Shown: positions 38,752 to 42,573 of the stretch, in pieces
Numbering within the stretch: position 1 is the first letter of the stretch
Layout of the letters: the number at the start of each line of letters is the position of its first letter
From: Bacteroides sp.
Lineage (GTDB): Bacteria > Bacteroidota > Bacteroidia > Bacteroidales > Bacteroidaceae
DNA length: 42,573 nucleotides
Reading direction: 5' to 3'
Assembly: GCA_019416685.1 (NCBI GenBank)
Contig: DXWV01000075.1
Coordinates: forward strand, 1-42,573
Program-made: the position numbers and the translations under genes
Notes under the pieces: generated by a model
The model's database searches: none
Told to the model about the DNA's origin: nothing
Seen by the model: the letters and a program-made list of their open reading frames with translations, nothing else

Positions 38752-41721
38752 ATGCTCAGTAAATACAAATTAAATCAACTTTATTTCAAAGATACGCAGT
38801 TTGCCAATCTGATGACGCGGCGTATTTTCAATGTCCTGTTGATAGCCAATCCGTATGACGCTTTTATGCTTGAAGATGACGGGCGTATTGATGAAAAAAT
38901 TTTTAACGAATATACTTCCTTGTCGCTTCGTTATCCTCCCCGTTTCTCGCAGGTTTCTACAGAAGAAGAGGCCCTGGCCCTGCTCGCAAATATGACATTT
39001 GACCTTGTTATTTGCATGCCGGGTACGGGTGATAATGATAGTTTTGACATCGGGCGTCATATCAAAAGTTTGTATGAGCATATTCCTATCGTGATCCTTA
39101 CTCCTTTCAGTCATGGTATTACAGCACGTATTGCCGATGAAGATCTGAGCGCATTTGATTATGTGTTCTGCTGGTTGGGCAATACCGATCTGCTGGTATC
39201 TATCATTAAGTTGATAGAAGATAAGATGAATTTGGAGCACGATGTGGCAGAAGTCGGTGTACAGCTTATTTTGCTGGTGGAAGACGGCATTCGTTTTTAT
39301 TCTTCTGTGTTGCCCAACCTGTATAAGTTCGTCCTGAAGCAGAGTCAGGAGTTTTCTACTGAAGCCCTGAATGCTCACCAGCGTACTTTGCGTATGCGTG
39401 GACGTCCTAAAATAGTATTGGCACGTACGTATGAGGAAGCTATTACTCTGTACGAAAAATATAAAAACAATATACTTGGGGTGATTACCGATGTACGATT
39501 TCCCCGTGTAGAGCGGGGCGAAAAGGATGGATTGGCGGGTATCAAGCTCTGTGCTGCCATCCGAAAAGAAGATCCGTTCGTGCCTCTTATTATCCAGTCG
39601 TCCGAATCGGAAAATTCTTCGTATGCTGCCAAATATGGTGCCAGCTTTATTGATAAGAATTCCAAGAAAATGGATGTGGATCTGCGTCGTATTGTTTCTG
39701 ATAACTTCGGTTTCGGAGATTTTGTCTTTCGTAATCCCGAAACGGGTGAGGAGATTGCCCGCGTGCGAAATCTGAAAGAGTTGCAGAATATTCTTTTTGC
39801 TGTTCCCGCCGAATCATTTTTGTATCATATTTCTCGCAATCATGTGTCGCGCTGGCTGTATTCGCGTGCTATGTTTCCCGTGGCCGAGTTTCTTAAACCT
39901 ATCACCTGGAATAGCTTACAGGATGTGGATGCCCATCGGAGGATCATCTTCGAAGCCATTGTAAAGTATCGTAAGATGAAGAATCAGGGGGTGGTTGCTG
40001 TGTTTAAACGTGACCGTTTCGACCGTTACTCCAATTTTGCCCGTATTGGCGATGGGTCTTTGGGAGGAAAAGGACGTGGATTGGCTTTCATTGATAATAT
40101 GGTGAAGCGTCATCCCGAATTTGATGAATTTGAGAATGCCCGTGTTGCCATTCCGAAGACGGTAGTGCTTTGTACGGATGTCTTTGATGAATTTATGGAG
40201 ATCAACAATCTATATCAGATAGCTCTTTCTGAAGTTGATGATGATATGATTCTGAAATATTTTCTGAAAGCAAAGCTGCCCGATAGATTGGTAGAAGACT
40301 TCTTTACCTTCTTTGATGTAGTGAAGTCACCTATTGCCATTCGTTCATCTTCATTGCTCGAAGATTCACATTATCAGCCATTTGCCGGTATTTACAATAC
40401 TTATATGATTCCTTATCTGGATGATAAATACGAGATGCTCCGTATGCTTTCCGATGCTATCAAAGGGGTGTATGCTTCTGTCTATTTTAAAGACAGCAAA
40501 GCCTACATGCAGGCTACCTCTAATGTGATCGATCAGGAAAAGATGGCCGTTATCTTGCAGGAAGTGGTGGGTAATCAGTATGGCGATCGCTACTATCCGT
40601 CTATGTCCGGTGTGGCTCGTTCGCTCAACTATTATCCGATAGGAGATGAAAAAGCAGAAGAGGGAACCGTTAACCTGGCTCTTGGTCTTGGTAAATACAT
40701 TGTGGATGGCGGAATGACGCTTCGTTTCTCTCCCTATCACCCGAACCAGGTATTGCAAACCAGTGAAATGGATATTGCTTTGAAGGAGACACAAACTCGT
40801 TTCTATGCACTCGATCTTAAAAATGCAGGGGAAGACTTTTCTATTGATGACGGATTCAATCTGTTGAAACTTCATGTGAAAGAGGCGGAAAAAGACGGTG
40901 CGTTGCGCTATATTGCTTCAACTTATGATCCTTATGATCAGGTGATCCGCGATGGATTGTATCCGGGCGGACGCAAAGTGATCACGTTTGCCAACATTCT
41001 GCAACATGATGTTTTCCCTCTGGCTCGTATCCTGCAATTGGTTTTGAAGCATAGCGAACAGGAAATGCGTCGTCCTGTAGAGATTGAGTTTGCTGCTACT
41101 TTAAGCCGGGATCAAGATAAGACAGGTACATTCTATCTGTTGCAGATTCGTCCCATTGTTGATACAAAAGAGATACTTGATGAGGATCTCACTACTATTC
41201 CGGATGAAGATGTCATTTTGCGTTCTAATAATTCATTGGGTCATGGCATTATGAATGAAGTATATGATATCGTCTATGTTAAGACCGATGGATACAGTGC
41301 TTCTAATAATCAGACTATTGCCTGGGAAATAGAAAAAATAAATCAGCAATTCTTAAATGAAGGAAAGAATTATGTACTGGTTGGCCCCGGAAGATGGGGG
41401 AGTAGTGATACTTGGCTCGGCATTCCGGTGAAGTGGCCACATATTTCTGCTGCCCGTGTCATTGTGGAAGCCGGACTGACGAACTATCGGGTGGATCCCA
41501 GTCAGGGGACACACTTCTTCCAGAATCTTACTTCATTTGGAGTGGGGTACTTCACTATCAATGCATTTATGAACGATGGTGTTTATAATCAGGACTTCCT
41601 GAATGCACAACCTGCTGTTGAGGAGACTAAATTCTTGCGGCATGTGCGGTTTGATAAACCGATAGTGGTGAAGATGGATGGTAAGAAGAAGTTGGGAGTA
41701 GTGTTGATGCCGGGAGATTGA
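38752..41721 (+). CDS. Receiver-like/receiver/PPDK N-terminal (PEP-synthase ATP-grasp) fusion protein
   Basis: 989 residues, no membrane segment. Residues about 24-160 look like a degenerate receiver (FDLVICMPGTG where a phospho-acceptor Asp would be expected). Residues about 170-315 look like a complete one: acidic E177/D178 (LLVEDG), acceptor Asp247 (GVITDVRF), Ser283/284 (IIQSSES) and Lys302 (FIDKNS). From about 430 to 803 lies a PPDK/PEP-synthase N-terminal nucleotide-binding module: GDGSLGGKGRGLAFI, IAIRSSSLLEDS with Arg531, and the closing LLQIRPIVD. The swivelling histidine domain (TSH) and PEP-binding barrel are absent; a unique 185-residue tail with GPGRWGSSDTWLG follows. It could be a phosphorylation-controlled ATP-dependent transferase (inference). 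It is divergent from the prolyl oligopeptidase gene, with no clear promoter. Confidence 0.85.
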   Translation: MLSKYKLNQLYFKDTQFANLMTRRIFNVLLIANPYDAFMLEDDGRIDEKIFNEYTSLSLRYPPRFSQVSTEEEALALLANMTFDLVICMPGTGDNDSFDIGRHIKSLYEHIPIVILTPFSHGITARIADEDLSAFDYVFCWLGNTDLLVSIIKLIEDKMNLEHDVAEVGVQLILLVEDGIRFYSSVLPNLYKFVLKQSQEFSTEALNAHQRTLRMRGRPKIVLARTYEEAITLYEKYKNNILGVITDVRFPRVERGEKDGLAGIKLCAAIRKEDPFVPLIIQSSESENSSYAAKYGASFIDKNSKKMDVDLRRIVSDNFGFGDFVFRNPETGEEIARVRNLKELQNILFAVPAESFLYHISRNHVSRWLYSRAMFPVAEFLKPITWNSLQDVDAHRRIIFEAIVKYRKMKNQGVVAVFKRDRFDRYSNFARIGDGSLGGKGRGLAFIDNMVKRHPEFDEFENARVAIPKTVVLCTDVFDEFMEINNLYQIALSEVDDDMILKYFLKAKLPDRLVEDFFTFFDVVKSPIAIRSSSLLEDSHYQPFAGIYNTYMIPYLDDKYEMLRMLSDAIKGVYASVYFKDSKAYMQATSNVIDQEKMAVILQEVVGNQYGDRYYPSMSGVARSLNYYPIGDEKAEEGTVNLALGLGKYIVDGGMTLRFSPYHPNQVLQTSEMDIALKETQTRFYALDLKNAGEDFSIDDGFNLLKLHVKEAEKDGALRYIASTYDPYDQVIRDGLYPGGRKVITFANILQHDVFPLARILQLVLKHSEQEMRRPVEIEFAATLSRDQDKTGTFYLLQIRPIVDTKEILDEDLTTIPDEDVILRSNNSLGHGIMNEVYDIVYVKTDGYSASNNQTIAWEIEKINQQFLNEGKNYVLVGPGRWGSSDTWLGIPVKWPHISAARVIVEAGLTNYRVDPSQGTHFFQNLTSFGVGYFTINAFMNDGVYNQDFLNAQPAVEETKFLRHVRFDKPIVVKMDGKKKLGVVLMPGD

Positions 41722-41770
41722 TTCTTTGTGTCGTTTTAATTTTGCCACAGCACTCTAAGAAACTGTTTTT

Positions 41771-41823
41771 ACTTAGCTCTATTATGCAGTCTGTTTGTTA
41801 TTGAATGCGTAATAGAGTTAAGT
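41771..41823. terminator. Stem-loop after the receiver/PPDK-N gene
   Basis: Arms of 18 bases (ACTTAGCTCTATTATGCA at 41771-41788 against 41806-41823, two mismatches that are G-U pairs in RNA), loop of 17. It starts 50 bases past the stop. No T-run follows directly. Confidence 0.5.
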
Positions 41824-41902
41824 TTCTAAATATGGGAACAAAGAAAAAGCAATCGGAAAGAAATAAAAGTAACACTATTTTTAGACGCAAATATCCCCAC
41901 AT

Positions 41903-41948
41903 ATCCGCTTTATTAATTTTTTTTAGTAGTATAGATCATAAAGCGGAT
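41903..41948. terminator. Inverted repeat after the winged-helix gene
   Basis: Perfect 11-base arms ATCCGCTTTAT and its complement around a 24-base loop containing TTTTTTTT, 31 bases past the leftward gene's stop. It may close both convergent transcripts. Confidence 0.4.
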
Positions 41949-41978
41949 CTCCACCTTAAATGTAATTTAGCTTCCACT

Positions 41979-42200
41979 TTAGCCAAAAGCAAATTCTACA
42001 TTCTCAATGCTTGCAAAAAGCATTCCTTCCTTTTTTCTTAAAAAGACTTTGCTTTCCCTGGCCAGCCAACCAATAGCAAGAGCTACATCTTCAAACGTCA
42101 AACCCAACTCATGGCACAAATCGAACATGGAAAGTTCACCTTTTTCATCTAAGATGCGCCACACTTTTCCTGCATTTAAGCCAATTTTATCCTTTTCCAT
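41979..42200 (-). CDS. Small winged-helix protein (DUF2582-like)
   Basis: 73 residues, matching in size and pattern the Bacteroidota winged-helix DUF2582 family: GLNAGKVWRILDE, LSMFDLCHELGLTFEDVALAIGWLARE as the helix-turn-helix, and KVFLRKKEGMLFAS as the beta wing. It probably binds DNA, targets unknown. Monocistronic, with the best promoter in the window (TTTG-N19-TATCTTTG at 42292-42322) and a leader of about 85 bases. That leader contains a DnaA-box-like sequence. Confidence 0.88.
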   Translation of the reverse strand: MEKDKIGLNAGKVWRILDEKGELSMFDLCHELGLTFEDVALAIGWLARESKVFLRKKEGMLFASIENVEFAFG

Positions 42201-42573
42201 AATGCAAACTTTAGAAGATTAAACAATCTATTTATCTATAATTTAATCATTGTGAGCATATGAAAATAATGTTATACACATTACCTATCCACAAAGATAA
42301 CATTTTTACAGAAAAAAACAAACTTAATCTGTATTAATTGGAAATGAAATCACTCTGAGTTGCTCTCATTTTGAAATAATTATATTTATCTTTTTGTAAT
42401 GATTTAGAGCTGTAGAAACAGTGTGAAAATAGAAAAATAGGATAGCTTGTAAGGTGGAAAAATATTACAAAGAATAAGGTTCGTAAATGCTTGGCTATTA
42501 GTGCTATATGTAAGTGGCTTTTTCCTCTACCATTATCTTTGCCATGGAAAACATAGTTCTTTATGAACGTTAA
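42201..42573. other. Gene-free AT-rich right end
   Basis: Apart from the promoter above, this holds TTATACACA (42272-42280), a match to the general DnaA-box form TTATNCACA, and CTATCCACA (42285-42293), one base off the DnaA box TTATCCACA. A rightward TATCTTTG (42534-42541) suggests a promoter for a gene beyond the edge. No convincing coding sequence was seen. Confidence 0.5.
42292..42322 (-). promoter_or_regulatory. Full consensus Bacteroides promoter for the winged-helix gene
   Basis: The minus strand reads TTTG (42319-42322), a 19-base spacer, then TATCTTTG (42292-42299): exact -33 and -7 elements at normal spacing, reading toward the gene ending at 42200. Confidence 0.75.

Noticed and set aside
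41805..42041. 78-codon rightward open frame
   Set aside because: It overlaps the stop end of the better supported winged-helix gene and two inverted repeats, with no family-like features.
42544..42573. Nine-codon ORF MENIVLYER ending at the window edge, after a -7 box
   Set aside because: It is too short to judge. It could be a leader peptide or simply chance next to the edge.

Overview
The window looks like chromosome of a gut Bacteroides or a close relative in the Bacteroidota. Supporting this are a full-length SprA/Sov-type giant outer-membrane protein directly after ruvA, a BlaI/M56 pair whose sensor carries TonB-dependent-receptor pieces, a DUF2582 winged-helix protein, a meso-diaminopimelate dehydrogenase, and many upstream boxes of the form TAnnTTTG, the -7 element of the Bacteroides primary sigma factor. 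No rRNA, tRNA, transposase, phage or CRISPR sequence was seen.

Layout. 1-0.9 kb: a hemolysin III membrane protein. 0.9-1.4 kb: a repeat-rich gap. 1.4-7.4 kb: a leftward operon of three exported DUF3857/transglutaminase-fold paralogues, of which only the last keeps the catalytic Cys and His. 7.5-8.4 kb: ddh. 8.6-16.6 kb: ruvA and sprA, separated by a long palindrome that reads into the annotated 5' end of sprA. 16.6-18.7 kb: an unknown 332-residue protein, a tiny basic ORF and a methyltransferase. 18.9-22.8 kb: a leftward M56 sensor-protease/BlaI pair, a ribbon-helix-helix-like protein and an SPFH/band-7 membrane protein. 22.8-23.6 kb: a second repeat-rich gap. 23.6-26.1 kb: a leftward pair of PLP enzymes likely working in trans-sulfuration. 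26.3-29.1 kb: a HAD phosphatase and a Pif1-type helicase with C-terminal TPRs. 29.4-33.4 kb: rpiA, a thioredoxin-fold protein, a lipoprotein and a CCA-adding-type nucleotidyltransferase. 33.5-38.6 kb: an M24 aminopeptidase, glutamate dehydrogenase and a prolyl oligopeptidase, all leftward. 38.8-41.7 kb: a 989-residue receiver/PPDK-N fusion. 42 kb: a small winged-helix protein.

The chromosomal genes are mostly housekeeping or cell-envelope functions. The least explained content is between them. The gaps hold several unrelated families of long palindromes built from short repeated words, and most of these lie against stop codons. Two 324-base copies of one element (1064-1387 and 23168-23491, opposite orientation) carry four ACATGTACATGT-like palindromes with an exact 23-base period. 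An independent array of four AAAGTACGTACTTT-like palindromes with the same 23-base period lies at 30830-30912. These arrays, the GC-rich hairpin repeat that forms C-terminal tails of two proteins, the receiver/PPDK-N protein and the two catalytically dead transglutaminase paralogues are the best candidates for undescribed biology here. All calls come from reading the sequence. No database search was run.
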